From contig OMZS01000013.1 in the NCBI GenBank assembly GCA_900315565.1, positions 1,943 through 65,942 on the forward strand: 64,000 nt of DNA. The letters are read 5' to 3'. Both the position numbers and the translations under genes were made by a program. This DNA comes from an uncultured Prevotellaceae bacterium. GTDB taxonomy: Bacteria > Bacteroidota > Bacteroidia > Bacteroidales > Bacteroidaceae. The notes beneath the pieces were generated by a model. The model saw only the letters and a list, made by a program, of their open reading frames with translations, ran no database searches and was not told where the DNA came from. Of this stretch, positions 23,906 through 32,973 are shown piece by piece. How positions within the stretch are numbered: position 1 is the first letter of the stretch; every line of letters begins with the position of its first letter.

Positions 23906-26215
23906 TTATTCGTAAACTTCTTCAATGCCAAATTCGCTGTCGTACTTTTCTGCGGCGCAAGGGTTGAAGTCTTCTGGAACGTCAAACTTGGCCTCGGGAT
24001 CGTAGTTGAGCAGTTTGTCGGCAAAAACCTTCTGCATGTAGTAGGCCCAGATGGGTAGTGCCATGGTGGCACCCTGTCCCATACGTGTGGAGTCGAAGTG
24101 TATGTCGCGGTCTTCGCCACCCACCCAGCAACCGGTGACGAGCTCGGGGGTGAATCCCATGAACCATGCGTCGCTGTTGCGGTTGGTAGTTCCGGTCTTA
24201 GCGCCCATTTCGCAGGTGACATTATATTTTGAGCGCATGCGCTGAGCCGTTCCATGTTCTACCACGCCCTTGAGCATATCGAGCATCTTTAGGGCACTCT
24301 CTTCGCTAATCACCTCGTTCATTCGTGGCTGGAAGTTCACAATGACATTGCCTTCGTTGTCCTCGATGCGCGAGACGAACATGGGAGCGCAATGGATGCC
24401 ATGGTTGGCAAAGGTGGTGTAAGCGCTCACCATTTCGCCCACCGACACGTCGCACGGACCGAGACAGAGAGCCATGGAGGCATGAATGTCGGGCGAGGTG
24501 ATTCCATACTCACGCAGAATTCTTACAAAGTCCTGTGTGTTAAGTTTGCTCATGAGGTAGGCCGAAATCCAGTTGTTCGACTGGGCCAGTCCCCATTTCA
24601 GCGTCACATTCTGTCCGTAGCGGCTCCGGCTGCCATTGCGCGGTGTCCACGGTTTACCTGCCACTCTATAGGTGCGTTGCACGTTAGGCGCATAATCACA
24701 GGGCGACATGCCGTTTTCCATAGCCAGTGAGTAGAGGAACGGCTTGATGGTTGACCCCACTTGTCTGCGACCAAGCATGGCCATGTCGTACATAAAGTGG
24801 GTGTAATCCAAGCCGCCCACGTAAGCTTTCACGGCACCCGTCTTGGGATCCATGCTCATCAGTCCCGAACGCAGGAACGACTTGTAGTAGCGTATGGAGT
24901 CCATGGGCGACATGACGGTGTCTAAGTCGCCGTGGTAAGTGAAGACGGTCATTTCTATGGGTTTCTGGAAGGCTTCCCTGATTTGCTCGTCCGATTTACC
25001 TGCGGCCTTCATGGCGCGATAGCGTTCGCTTTGCAGCATTGAGCGGTTCATGATTTGTCGCACCTGCTCTTTGGTCAGTGCATCGGTGAAAGGAGCATTT
25101 GGCTTACGGCGGTTCTCCTTGAAAAACTCGGGTTGCAGATAGCGTGCCACATGCTGATAGACAGCCTCTTCGGCATACTTTTGCATGCGCGTGTCGATGG
25201 TGGTGTAGATTTTCAGTCCGTCGGTGTAGATGTTGTAGTGCTCACCGTTTTTCTTCTTGTTTTTGTTGCACCATCCGTAAAGCGGGTCGTTCACCCAGGC
25301 GGTGGAATCAACAGAGTATTGTCCCTTGTTCCACGATGGGTAGTCGCTGGGGGAGGGCTTTTTGGCCATCATGTATTTTCTGAGAAACTCGCGCAGATAG
25401 GTGGCCGTGCCGTCCTTGTGGTCGGTTTGGCGGAAGTTGAGCGTGATGGGCTCGTCCTTGCACAAAAGATACTGTCCCCGCGTTATTTTTCCGTGTTTAT
25501 ACATCTGCTTAAGCACCACATCGCGCCGGTCCTTACTGCGGTCGGGGTGGCGCACAGGGTTAAAGTAGCTGGGGTTCTTGCAGAGTCCGATGAGCGTGGC
25601 CGACTCATTCAGGTTCAGGTCTTTGGGTTCCTTATTATAATAGGTGTTTGAAGCTGTCTTGATGCCAACCGCATTGTGCAGGAAATCGAAATAGTTCAGA
25701 TACATGGTAATGATTTCCTCTTTGGTGTAGTTGCGCTCCAGTTTGATGGCAATCACCCATTCAATGGGTTTCTGCAACAGTCGCTCCAGCGTGCTGTGCG
25801 CTTTCTCGGAGTAGAGCTGCTTGGCCAGCTGCTGCGTAATGGTGGAGCCACCGCCCGCACTGGCTTTTCCCATGATGCCTCGCTTCACGATGGCGCGTCC
25901 CAGGGCAATGAAGTCGATGCCCGAATGCTCGTAGAAGCGTTCGTCCTCGGTGGCCACCAATGCTTGTACCAGATGGGGCGAAAGACTATTGTAATTCACC
26001 ATGATGCGGTTCTCACGGTTGAAGTTCCAAGTGCCCATCACCTTGCCGTCGGCCGAATAAACCTGCGAGGCTGAACGGCTGATGGGGTTTTGCAAATCTT
26101 CGATAGGGGGCATATATCCAATCCACCCGAACCAGATGGCAATAAATGCCAGCAGTGCGATGCCTACAATGGAAGCCAAAGCAATCCACAGAAAGCGAAT
26201 GAATTTTCTTCTCAT
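23906..26215 (-). CDS. Penicillin-binding protein 1A (bifunctional transglycosylase/transpeptidase)
   Basis: 769 residues: short cytoplasmic tail, one TM (FLWIALASIVGIALLAFIAI), GT51 transglycosylase domain with catalytic Glu motif ATEDERFYEHSGID and GGSTITQQLAKQL, then a class A transpeptidase domain with SxxK (RQVGSTIKPFLYSL), SNN (AQSNNWISAYLM) and KTGT (GAKTGTTNRNSDAWFMG). It polymerises and crosslinks peptidoglycan. The start at 26215 is 24 bp after a minus-strand -7 box. A separate monofunctional transglycosylase (mtgA-like) is encoded at 50920. Confidence 0.95.
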   Translation of the reverse strand: MRRKFIRFLWIALASIVGIALLAFIAIWFGWIGYMPPIEDLQNPISRSASQVYSADGKVMGTWNFNRENRIMVNYNSLSPHLVQALVATEDERFYEHSGIDFIALGRAIVKRGIMGKASAGGGSTITQQLAKQLYSEKAHSTLERLLQKPIEWVIAIKLERNYTKEEIITMYLNYFDFLHNAVGIKTASNTYYNKEPKDLNLNESATLIGLCKNPSYFNPVRHPDRSKDRRDVVLKQMYKHGKITRGQYLLCKDEPITLNFRQTDHKDGTATYLREFLRKYMMAKKPSPSDYPSWNKGQYSVDSTAWVNDPLYGWCNKNKKKNGEHYNIYTDGLKIYTTIDTRMQKYAEEAVYQHVARYLQPEFFKENRRKPNAPFTDALTKEQVRQIMNRSMLQSERYRAMKAAGKSDEQIREAFQKPIEMTVFTYHGDLDTVMSPMDSIRYYKSFLRSGLMSMDPKTGAVKAYVGGLDYTHFMYDMAMLGRRQVGSTIKPFLYSLAMENGMSPCDYAPNVQRTYRVAGKPWTPRNGSRSRYGQNVTLKWGLAQSNNWISAYLMSKLNTQDFVRILREYGITSPDIHASMALCLGPCDVSVGEMVSAYTTFANHGIHCAPMFVSRIEDNEGNVIVNFQPRMNEVISEESALKMLDMLKGVVEHGTAQRMRSKYNVTCEMGAKTGTTNRNSDAWFMGFTPELVTGCWVGGEDRDIHFDSTRMGQGATMALPIWAYYMQKVFADKLLNYDPEAKFDVPEDFNPCAAEKYDSEFGIEEVYE

Positions 26216-26238
26216 AGTAAAAATCCAGTTTTATGGTG

Positions 26239-26246
26239 CAAAGATA
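26239..26246 (-). promoter_or_regulatory. Predicted -7 box TATCTTTG for PBP1A
   Basis: Exact TAnnTTTG on the minus strand, 24 bp upstream of the start; no clear -33 element. Confidence 0.55.
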
Positions 26247-26457
26247 ATACAAAAAATCGATTGCGCACGTGAAAAAAGGCGTATTTTCGTTTCTCAGGGT
26301 GTGTTTTTCTGCAAAATGGTGTCATTATGGAACAGAAAACACTTTTTCTGCTGCTTTTCGAAACGAATGGTAGGTTCAGTTGTGGATTCTCTATGCGAGC
26401 GTAACATTTTTGAAAGTATTAGAAACATCTCGAAAAGGCCGTTCTGCGCTGAATATG

Positions 26458-26465
26458 TAACTTTG
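26458..26465 (+). promoter_or_regulatory. Predicted -7 box TAACTTTG for the GH43 gene
   Basis: Exact TAnnTTTG; expected start near 26472, about 80 nt before ATG 26553. The rest of the 26247-26457 divergent spacer is AT-rich and shows no gene. Confidence 0.55.
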
Positions 26466-26552
26466 CAAAATAAAAGTAAGAGGCGAAATAAAAACTGTAA
26501 TTATAAAGAAAATTAATAATAACAGATGTTAAACACTTTCTATCCTGAAAAA

Positions 26553-28613
26553 ATGAAGAAAAAAGTATTTGCAAGCGTTCTGATGCTTTTTGCCTTTCTT
26601 CTGTCGGCCAACGCTCAGAACCCTTATCTGCCTTTGTGGGAGCACTTGCCCGACGGTGAGCCCCGCGTGTTTGAAGACCCCGACAACCCCGGCAAGTATC
26701 GTGCCTACATCATCGGCTCGCACGACATCACCTATTCAGCCTATTGCGGCAACGACATACGCATGTGGTCGGCACCCGTGGAGAATCTCACCCAATGGCG
26801 CGACGAGGGTCCCATCTTCTCGTATTTCGTTGACGGACAATGGGACACCATGTTTGCCCCCGACCTTGTGGAGGTCAAAGACCGCACCACGGGTAAAAAG
26901 ACTTACTGGCTCTATCCCCATTCGCGTGGATGGCAGCGCGTGCCCATGGTGTGCAAGAGCGACCGCCCCGACGGGCCCTTCACCCCCGTCAATATGACTG
27001 AAGACGGACGGCGTTGTCTGCCTGGTTCGCTCATCGACTTCGACCCCTCGGTGTTCATCGAGAATATCACCGACAAAAACGACCCCGACTACGACCGTGG
27101 CTTCCGTGCTTACGTGTTCTATGGATTCCAGCACTCAACAGCCTGCGAGCTCGATCCCAACACCATGTACTCACAACGCCCCGGCACCCAGCTCATCGAC
27201 CCGTTTATCCCTGCCAGCAGCCGCGACGGAAAACTACTCGACAAGGAAGGCAGCGAGTACAAAGCACTCTATAAAGGTCAGAACCCGCTCGACTTCAATT
27301 TCTTTGAGGCCAGCAGCATCCGTCAGGTGGGCAACAAATATGTGATGGTGTTCTCGGGCTACAGCGGCAAGGAGTACGGTCTAGATGCCACCAATTCTGC
27401 TCTTCGCTACGCTTTTGGCGACTCGCCCCTCGGACCCTGGCGGTCGGGTGGTGTGCTGGTCGATTCGCGAGGCGTAGTGCTCAACGAAGATGGTTCGAAA
27501 CTTATCACCACCAACGCTGCCCATAACACCCACGGCTCCATTCAGGAAATCAACGGTCAGTGGTATGTGTTCTATCACCGCCCGCCGCGCGGCTTTGGCA
27601 ATGCCCGCCAGGCCATGGTGGCTCCTGTGAAAATTACGTGGGACAAAAAGAAAGTGGCCGACGGCGGAATGGTGCGTATCACCGCCTACGACCCCTATAC
27701 TAAGAACAACGAGTGGGTAGCTGCTGCCGCCGACGGCAACACTTACACGGGTGCCGAGGTCACCAGCGAGGGCTTCCAGATTTTCGGACTTCCTCCCTAC
27801 GCCTACTATTCCGCAGGCTTGGCCTGCTATATGGCAGGTCCGAACAGCAACGAGTGGATGCAGGACAACCACGACGTGTGGAACAACTCCATGGACCTTG
27901 CCGGCATCAACAACCGCGGCATTGTGGGATTCAAGTACTTCGGCTTTGGCGGATTGGCCAAGCAGCAGAAGGGTATTAATGCTTTCGCTGGTATCAGGAA
28001 GGGCGACGGAGCCACATTGAACCTCAACCTGACCCCCGGCGGACACGGTGCTTTCAAAATTCATGTGATGCTCGACGGCCCATACGCCAACAGCACTTGG
28101 AAAGGCCGCGAGATTGCCGTTGTAGAAGTGCCCGCCGATGCGCCGCGCACCGCAAAGGTGTGGCAGGTGCCTGTACCTGCTGTAGAAGGACTCAAAGGCA
28201 AGCATGCCATTTACCTCGTTGCCGAGGGAGCTGACGTACAGCAGCCCACCAACAACCGTCCGCAGTGGGGCCGCATGCAGCAGCCACGTCGTCCAGAGGG
28301 CCTCTTCGACCTCCACGGCATTGGTTTCAGCCGTGGTGCCGAGGTCTGCAAGCCCGAGCCTGTGCCTCAGATCACCATCACCGCCGACGGCAAGAAACTC
28401 AACGTGCCCGCTGCGCCCATCCGCTGTTCTAATGCCAACGGACTGACCGACGCCATCCGCTATCAGGTGTATGGACCACTGGGCAACGCCACCAAGTTGC
28501 AGGCCACATCTGATGTGCCCGGTGTTGACATCAAGGTGAGTCCTGTGGTAGAGGGCCGTGCCACCGTCACCTGCACCTACAAGGGGCAGACCAAGATTTT
28601 CCTCCTCAACTAA
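26553..28613 (+). CDS. Secreted glycoside hydrolase family 43-like protein
   Basis: 686 residues from ATG 26553 (signal peptide MKKKVFASVLMLFAFLLSAN; the upstream ATG 26526 adds nine residues). The N-terminal about 370 residues form a five-bladed beta-propeller of the GH43 type. Candidate catalytic acids are the Asp in PRVFEDPDNPGKYRAYIIGS, the Asp in DTMFAPDLVEV and the Glu in FNFFEASSIRQVGNKYVMVF; THGSIQEINGQWYVFYHRP is also typical. From about residue 380 comes a beta-sandwich of CBM6-like character (NGRGIVGFKYFGF-like segment, KIHVMLDGPY) and a final Ig-like end. It likely cleaves arabinose or xylose linkages of plant polysaccharides in the periplasm or outside. Confidence 0.8.
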   Translation: MKKKVFASVLMLFAFLLSANAQNPYLPLWEHLPDGEPRVFEDPDNPGKYRAYIIGSHDITYSAYCGNDIRMWSAPVENLTQWRDEGPIFSYFVDGQWDTMFAPDLVEVKDRTTGKKTYWLYPHSRGWQRVPMVCKSDRPDGPFTPVNMTEDGRRCLPGSLIDFDPSVFIENITDKNDPDYDRGFRAYVFYGFQHSTACELDPNTMYSQRPGTQLIDPFIPASSRDGKLLDKEGSEYKALYKGQNPLDFNFFEASSIRQVGNKYVMVFSGYSGKEYGLDATNSALRYAFGDSPLGPWRSGGVLVDSRGVVLNEDGSKLITTNAAHNTHGSIQEINGQWYVFYHRPPRGFGNARQAMVAPVKITWDKKKVADGGMVRITAYDPYTKNNEWVAAAADGNTYTGAEVTSEGFQIFGLPPYAYYSAGLACYMAGPNSNEWMQDNHDVWNNSMDLAGINNRGIVGFKYFGFGGLAKQQKGINAFAGIRKGDGATLNLNLTPGGHGAFKIHVMLDGPYANSTWKGREIAVVEVPADAPRTAKVWQVPVPAVEGLKGKHAIYLVAEGADVQQPTNNRPQWGRMQQPRRPEGLFDLHGIGFSRGAEVCKPEPVPQITITADGKKLNVPAAPIRCSNANGLTDAIRYQVYGPLGNATKLQATSDVPGVDIKVSPVVEGRATVTCTYKGQTKIFLLN

Positions 28614-28701
28614 AAACCACAAGCGCATACTCTCATCAGTTTTTGCAAACTTATCCACCGGCCTTGTAATCAGTCTTGAGGTTTTTCAAACCAATTCATA
28701 T

Positions 28702-28734
28702 AAAGAAACGTCCCAATCTCTGGGGCGTTTCTTT
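28702..28734 (+). terminator. Terminator after GH43
   Basis: Stem AAAGAAACGTCCCA / TGGGGCGTTTCTTT with a 6-nt loop and trailing TTTATTTG. One G-T pair. Confidence 0.75.
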
Positions 28735-28782
28735 TATTTGATGGTCTTTAGACTCAAAACACAGTAACCAATTTATATAAAA

Positions 28783-28855
28783 AGGCTCCGAAGGGTTGTC
28801 AGAAAAAGACGCGCAGGGGAATAAAACTGCTGTCTCTGTTGACCCTTCGGAGCCT
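28783..28855 (-). terminator. Long-loop terminator after clpC
   Basis: Perfect 14-bp stem AGGCTCCGAAGGGT (28783-28796) / ACCCTTCGGAGCCT (28842-28855), with a 45-nt loop. On the minus strand it is followed by TTTTTATATA, as expected for the end of the leftward clpC transcript. The large loop is unusual. Confidence 0.7.
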
Positions 28856-28882
28856 AGAGGCACGATTGCCAATATTATTATG

Positions 28883-31462
28883 TCAGACGGTTTTGGCCAT
28901 CTGCTCCTCCTCTTGATGAGCTTTGACGGTGAAGGTGAGCTCGTCGACATCTTCGCGTTTGTCCACCATGATGGTGTCACCAGAGTTGAGTCCGCCATCG
29001 AGCAGCAGTTCGCAGATGCCGTCTTCGATGTAGCTTTGAATGGCGCGCTTCAGGGGACGGGCGCCAAACTGCACGTCGTAGCCCTTGGTGGCCACAAACT
29101 CCTTGGCCGTGTCGCTAATTTGCATGGTGTAACCCATGGCCTCGAAGCGCTTGAAGAGCTGTCGCAACTCAATGTCGATAATTTGCTTGATGGCATTGAG
29201 GTCGAGCTGGTCGAAGGTGACAATCTCGTCGAGACGGTTGAGAAACTCGGGCGAGAACTGCCGGCTCAGACTCTTCTGAATAATAGAGCGCGCATACTCC
29301 TTGTCTTTCTCGTCGGCACTAATGCCCATGCCTCCGGCATTGAATCCCACGCCGCGTCCGAACTCCTTGAGCTGACGCGTGCCAGCATTAGAGGTCATGA
29401 TGACAACGGTGTTGCGGAAATCCACGAGTCGTCCGTTGCCGTCGGTAAGGCGGCCCTCGTCGAGCACCTGTAGCAACAGGTTGAAAACATTGTTGTGAGC
29501 TTTTTCGATCTCGTCGAGCAGCACGATGCTATAGGGCTTGCGGCGCACTTTTTCGGTGAGCTGTCCGCCCTCCTCGTAACCCACGTAGCCCGGAGGGGCA
29601 CCTACAAGCCTCGAGACATTGAAACTCTCAGTAAATTCGCTCATGTCGATGCGGATGAGCGCATCTTCGCTGCCAAACATGTTCTCGGCGAGTTTCTTGG
29701 CGAGCCAGGTTTTACCTACACCAGTAGGCCCAAGGAACATAAACACACCAATAGGGTGGTTGGGGTCTTTCAGACCCACACGGTTGCGCTGGATAGACTT
29801 TACCACCTTGTCGATGGCTTTGTCCTGGCCAATAACAGCCGCTTTGAGCTCGGAGGCCATGTTGCGGAGCCTGATGCCCTCGGCCTCGGCCATGCGCTGC
29901 ACAGGCACTCCGGTCATCATCGACACCACTTCGGCCACTTCGGCCTCGGTAACGGTTTCGCAATGCTCTGTATCGCCCTGTTCCCATTTACGCTGCAGCT
30001 CACTTAGCTCCTGCTCGAGTGCGGCCTGACGGTCGCGATATCCGGCAGCCAGCTCAAAGTTCTGGTTCTTAACGGCTGTCTGCTTTTTCTCTTTGATGAG
30101 CGCGATTTCCTTCTCTTTGTCGGTGATTTCGGCAGGCACTTCAGCGTGCTGCAGATGTACTTTGGCTCCCACCTCGTCCATGGCATCAATGGCCTTGTCG
30201 GGGAAGAAACGGTCGTTGACATACCGTTCTGTCAATTTGACACATGCCATAATGGCATCGTCGGTGTAGTGAACGTGGTGGTGAGCCTCGTAGCGGTCTT
30301 TCACGTTCTGCAGAATCTGTATGGTTTCTTCGGTGGTGGTGGGGTCAACAATCACTTTCTGGAAGCGGCGCTCCAACGCACCATCTTTCTCGATAGAATT
30401 ACGATACTCGTCGAGCGTGGTGGCTCCGATGCACTGGATGGTGCCACGGGCCAGCGAGGGCTTGAGAATGTTGGCCGCGTCCATGCTTCCTGGCGTTGAA
30501 CCGGCACCCACAAGGGTGTGGATTTCGTCAATAAAGATGATGACATCGGGGTTTTGCTCAATCTCCTTGACAAGTGCCTTGATGCGCTCTTCAAACTGTC
30601 CGCGATACTTTGTTCCGGCCACCACGCCTGTCAGGTCGAGTGTGATGACGCGTTTGTTGAACAGAATAGGGCTGGTGCGGTGTTTTACAATGAGTTGGGC
30701 TAGTCCTTCAACAATAGCACTTTTGCCCACACCAGGCTCACCGATGAGGATGGGGTTGTTCTTTTTGCGGCGACAGAGAATTTCACTGACGCGCTGTATT
30801 TCGCGTTCACGACCCACACAGAGGTCGAGTTTTCCTTCGGCGGCAGCCTTGGTAAGGTCGGTGCCAAAATTGTCAAGAACAGGCGTTTTAGAACCGTTGC
30901 GGGCCGTTTGAGTGGCAGTGGCACGCTGACGCTGAGCATTGCCGGCAGAACCGCCATGGGCCATATTCTCCTCCTCTTCGTCCTCGTCTTCGTCGGGCAG
31001 TCCCAGTCCGTTACGGGTGGGGCTGGCGGTTTTCTGTAAGTAATCTAATGTGTCTTCGTAATTCATGTTGTTTGTTTCCAATACTTCTTTTGCGCCGTTG
31101 TTCACTTGGTCGTGGAGAATGGCCAACAGCAGGTGCTGCACATCCACGGTTTGTTTGTGCTGGATGCGGGCCTCGAGCACGGCCAGCTTGAGAATGTTGC
31201 TGGCTTTCTCGTTGAGCACGAGTTCTTGCGTGTTGATGGGGCGCGTGATGTCGTCCTCGCGTACCTTCTCCTCCAGGAGCCACTTGACGCTTTGTAAATT
31301 TAAATCAAATTTCAGGAACAAGTCTCTCACCGGTCCGTCTTTCTCGCGCAAGAGTCCCAGCAACAAGTGCTCTGGCCCTACCGAACGGCTGGCCAGGCGC
31401 GCTGCTTCTTCGCGACTGAAGGCTAAGACCTGCGAAACTTTTGGTGAAAACTGACTGCTCAT
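28883..31462 (-). CDS. clpC: ClpC-type AAA+ ATPase, Clp protease unfoldase
   Basis: 859 residues. Two Clp_N repeats (FSREEAARLASRSVGPEHLL, then VLEARIQHKQTVDVQHLLLA); D1 AAA with Walker A GEPGVGKSAIVEG and Walker B VIIFIDEIHTLVG; a central UVR/M-domain (EKKQTAVKNQNFELAAGYRD) that marks ClpC rather than ClpA; D2 with GPTGVGKTWLAKKLAENMFG and SIVLLDEIEKAHNNVF. It unfolds substrates for ClpP, whose gene is not in the window. An acidic linker (LPDEDEDEEEENMAHG) lies between the N-domain and D1. Promoter elements lie at 31524-31553. Confidence 0.93.
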   Translation of the reverse strand: MSSQFSPKVSQVLAFSREEAARLASRSVGPEHLLLGLLREKDGPVRDLFLKFDLNLQSVKWLLEEKVREDDITRPINTQELVLNEKASNILKLAVLEARIQHKQTVDVQHLLLAILHDQVNNGAKEVLETNNMNYEDTLDYLQKTASPTRNGLGLPDEDEDEEEENMAHGGSAGNAQRQRATATQTARNGSKTPVLDNFGTDLTKAAAEGKLDLCVGREREIQRVSEILCRRKKNNPILIGEPGVGKSAIVEGLAQLIVKHRTSPILFNKRVITLDLTGVVAGTKYRGQFEERIKALVKEIEQNPDVIIFIDEIHTLVGAGSTPGSMDAANILKPSLARGTIQCIGATTLDEYRNSIEKDGALERRFQKVIVDPTTTEETIQILQNVKDRYEAHHHVHYTDDAIMACVKLTERYVNDRFFPDKAIDAMDEVGAKVHLQHAEVPAEITDKEKEIALIKEKKQTAVKNQNFELAAGYRDRQAALEQELSELQRKWEQGDTEHCETVTEAEVAEVVSMMTGVPVQRMAEAEGIRLRNMASELKAAVIGQDKAIDKVVKSIQRNRVGLKDPNHPIGVFMFLGPTGVGKTWLAKKLAENMFGSEDALIRIDMSEFTESFNVSRLVGAPPGYVGYEEGGQLTEKVRRKPYSIVLLDEIEKAHNNVFNLLLQVLDEGRLTDGNGRLVDFRNTVVIMTSNAGTRQLKEFGRGVGFNAGGMGISADEKDKEYARSIIQKSLSRQFSPEFLNRLDEIVTFDQLDLNAIKQIIDIELRQLFKRFEAMGYTMQISDTAKEFVATKGYDVQFGARPLKRAIQSYIEDGICELLLDGGLNSGDTIMVDKREDVDELTFTVKAHQEEEQMAKTV

Positions 31463-31523
31463 AAATGAATAATCCTTATCCTTTCTTTTTACTTCGTTCG
31501 TTAATACTCTATTTTTCCCTATG

Positions 31524-31553
31524 CAAAGTTACACAATTATTTTATTAAACAAA
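31524..31553 (-). promoter_or_regulatory. Predicted promoter for clpC
   Basis: Minus strand TTTG (31553-31550), 18-nt spacer, TAACTTTG (31531-31524). About 60 nt upstream of the start. No CIRCE or CtsR-like operator is recognised. Confidence 0.65.
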
Positions 31554-31702
31554 CATCGTGCCACTTTTTTTGCCTTTTTTTCGGATGTCAGCCATAGTTT
31601 TGTGATTTTTTGTGCCATTGTGTGTGTTTTTTTTGTTAATTTTGTCGGCGCAACTGCTCATCGGGGCAGTTAAAACTGACACAAAAACATTCATTTACAA
31701 AT

Positions 31703-31710
31703 TATCTTTG
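31703..31710 (+). promoter_or_regulatory. Predicted -7 box TATCTTTG for the alcohol dehydrogenase gene
   Basis: Exact TAnnTTTG, 18 nt before ATG 31728; no clear -33 element. Confidence 0.55.
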
Positions 31711-31727
31711 AAAAACAGAAAGTAATT

Positions 31728-32909
31728 ATGAAAGATTTCGTTTATTACGCCCCTACCGAGGTGGTGTTTGGTAAGCAATCAGAAGAGCAGGTGGCTGCTA
31801 TGGTAAAAAAATACGGTGGTAGCCGTGTGCTGGTTCATTATGGCGGACAGAGTGCGCGTCGCTCTGGTTTGCTCGACAAAGTCTGCGGTCTGTTGCGCGA
31901 AGGCGGCCTGATGGTAACAGAGTTGGGCGGTGTAGTGCCCAATCCGCGTTTGTCACTTGTCAGAAAAGGCATTGAGCTTTGTCGTGAGCAAAGCATTGAT
32001 TTCCTTCTGGCCGTGGGCGGCGGCAGCGTCATTGATTCGGCCAAGGCCATTGCCTACGGTGTTTGCTACGAGGGCGACGTTTGGGACTTCTATCTGGGCA
32101 AGAATCAGGCCACAGCATGTTTGCCCGTGGCCTCGGTGCTCACCATTCCCGCTGCAGGCAGCGAGATGAGCGAGGCCAGCGTCATCACCAACGAAGAAGG
32201 GTGGGTGAAGTTGGGATACTCCAACGACATCTCACGCCCCAAGTTTGCCATAATGAATCCAGAACGCACCTTCACATTGCCTCCCTATCAGACAGCTGCA
32301 GGCATTACCGACATGATGATGCACACCATGGAGCGCTACTTCACTCACGACGACGACATGACACTGACCACCGAGCTGGCAGAGGCTGTGCTGCGCACCA
32401 TGAAAGACTGTGCCTACGAGGTGATGAAAAATCCCGAGGACTATCGCGTACGTGCGCAAATCATGTGGGGCGGCAGTGTGGCTCACAATGGGCTGACAGG
32501 CTGTGGTTTCAGCGACGACTGGGCCACTCACCAGCTGGAGCACGAGTTGAGCGGCATGTTCGACGTGACCCACGGAGCCGGCCTCGCTGCCATTTGGCCT
32601 AGCTGGGCGCGCTATGTGATGCATGAGCGCATGAGCCGGTTTGTACGCTTTGCCGTCAACGTGATGGGCGTGACCAACGATTTCAGCGACCCCGAGGGAA
32701 CCGCCATGAGGGGCATCGAGGCCGTGGAGCAGTTCTATTTGGCCATCGGCATGCCCATCAACATACGTCAGCTCATTGGCCGCGAAATCACCGACGACGA
32801 GATTACGGAGATGGTGCGCAAGTGCAGTCGCGACTACACGGCTACGACGGGCTGCTTCAAGGTGCTGAAGGCTGCCGACATGGAGGCCATCTACAAAATG
32901 GCCCGGTAG
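31728..32909 (+). CDS. Iron-containing alcohol dehydrogenase (BDH/YqhD-like)
   Basis: 393 residues of the group III Fe-ADH family. VGGGSVIDSAKAIAYGV binds the NAD(P) diphosphate; metal ligands are expected in AAGITDMMMHTMERYF and in DWATHQLEHELSGMFDVTHG (spaced His residues); ends in MEAIYKMAR. It reduces aldehydes such as butanal, or oxidises alcohols, with NADPH in most homologues. Full length. It is followed 64 bp later by a GH9 gene without a terminator, so both may be cotranscribed although no metabolic link is evident. Confidence 0.9.
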   Translation: MKDFVYYAPTEVVFGKQSEEQVAAMVKKYGGSRVLVHYGGQSARRSGLLDKVCGLLREGGLMVTELGGVVPNPRLSLVRKGIELCREQSIDFLLAVGGGSVIDSAKAIAYGVCYEGDVWDFYLGKNQATACLPVASVLTIPAAGSEMSEASVITNEEGWVKLGYSNDISRPKFAIMNPERTFTLPPYQTAAGITDMMMHTMERYFTHDDDMTLTTELAEAVLRTMKDCAYEVMKNPEDYRVRAQIMWGGSVAHNGLTGCGFSDDWATHQLEHELSGMFDVTHGAGLAAIWPSWARYVMHERMSRFVRFAVNVMGVTNDFSDPEGTAMRGIEAVEQFYLAIGMPINIRQLIGREITDDEITEMVRKCSRDYTATTGCFKVLKAADMEAIYKMAR

Positions 32910-32973
32910 AATAGCATGATTAGCAACTAGAAATCTGCAAAACATAAATAGCAAGCAAACAAAAAAAACAATC

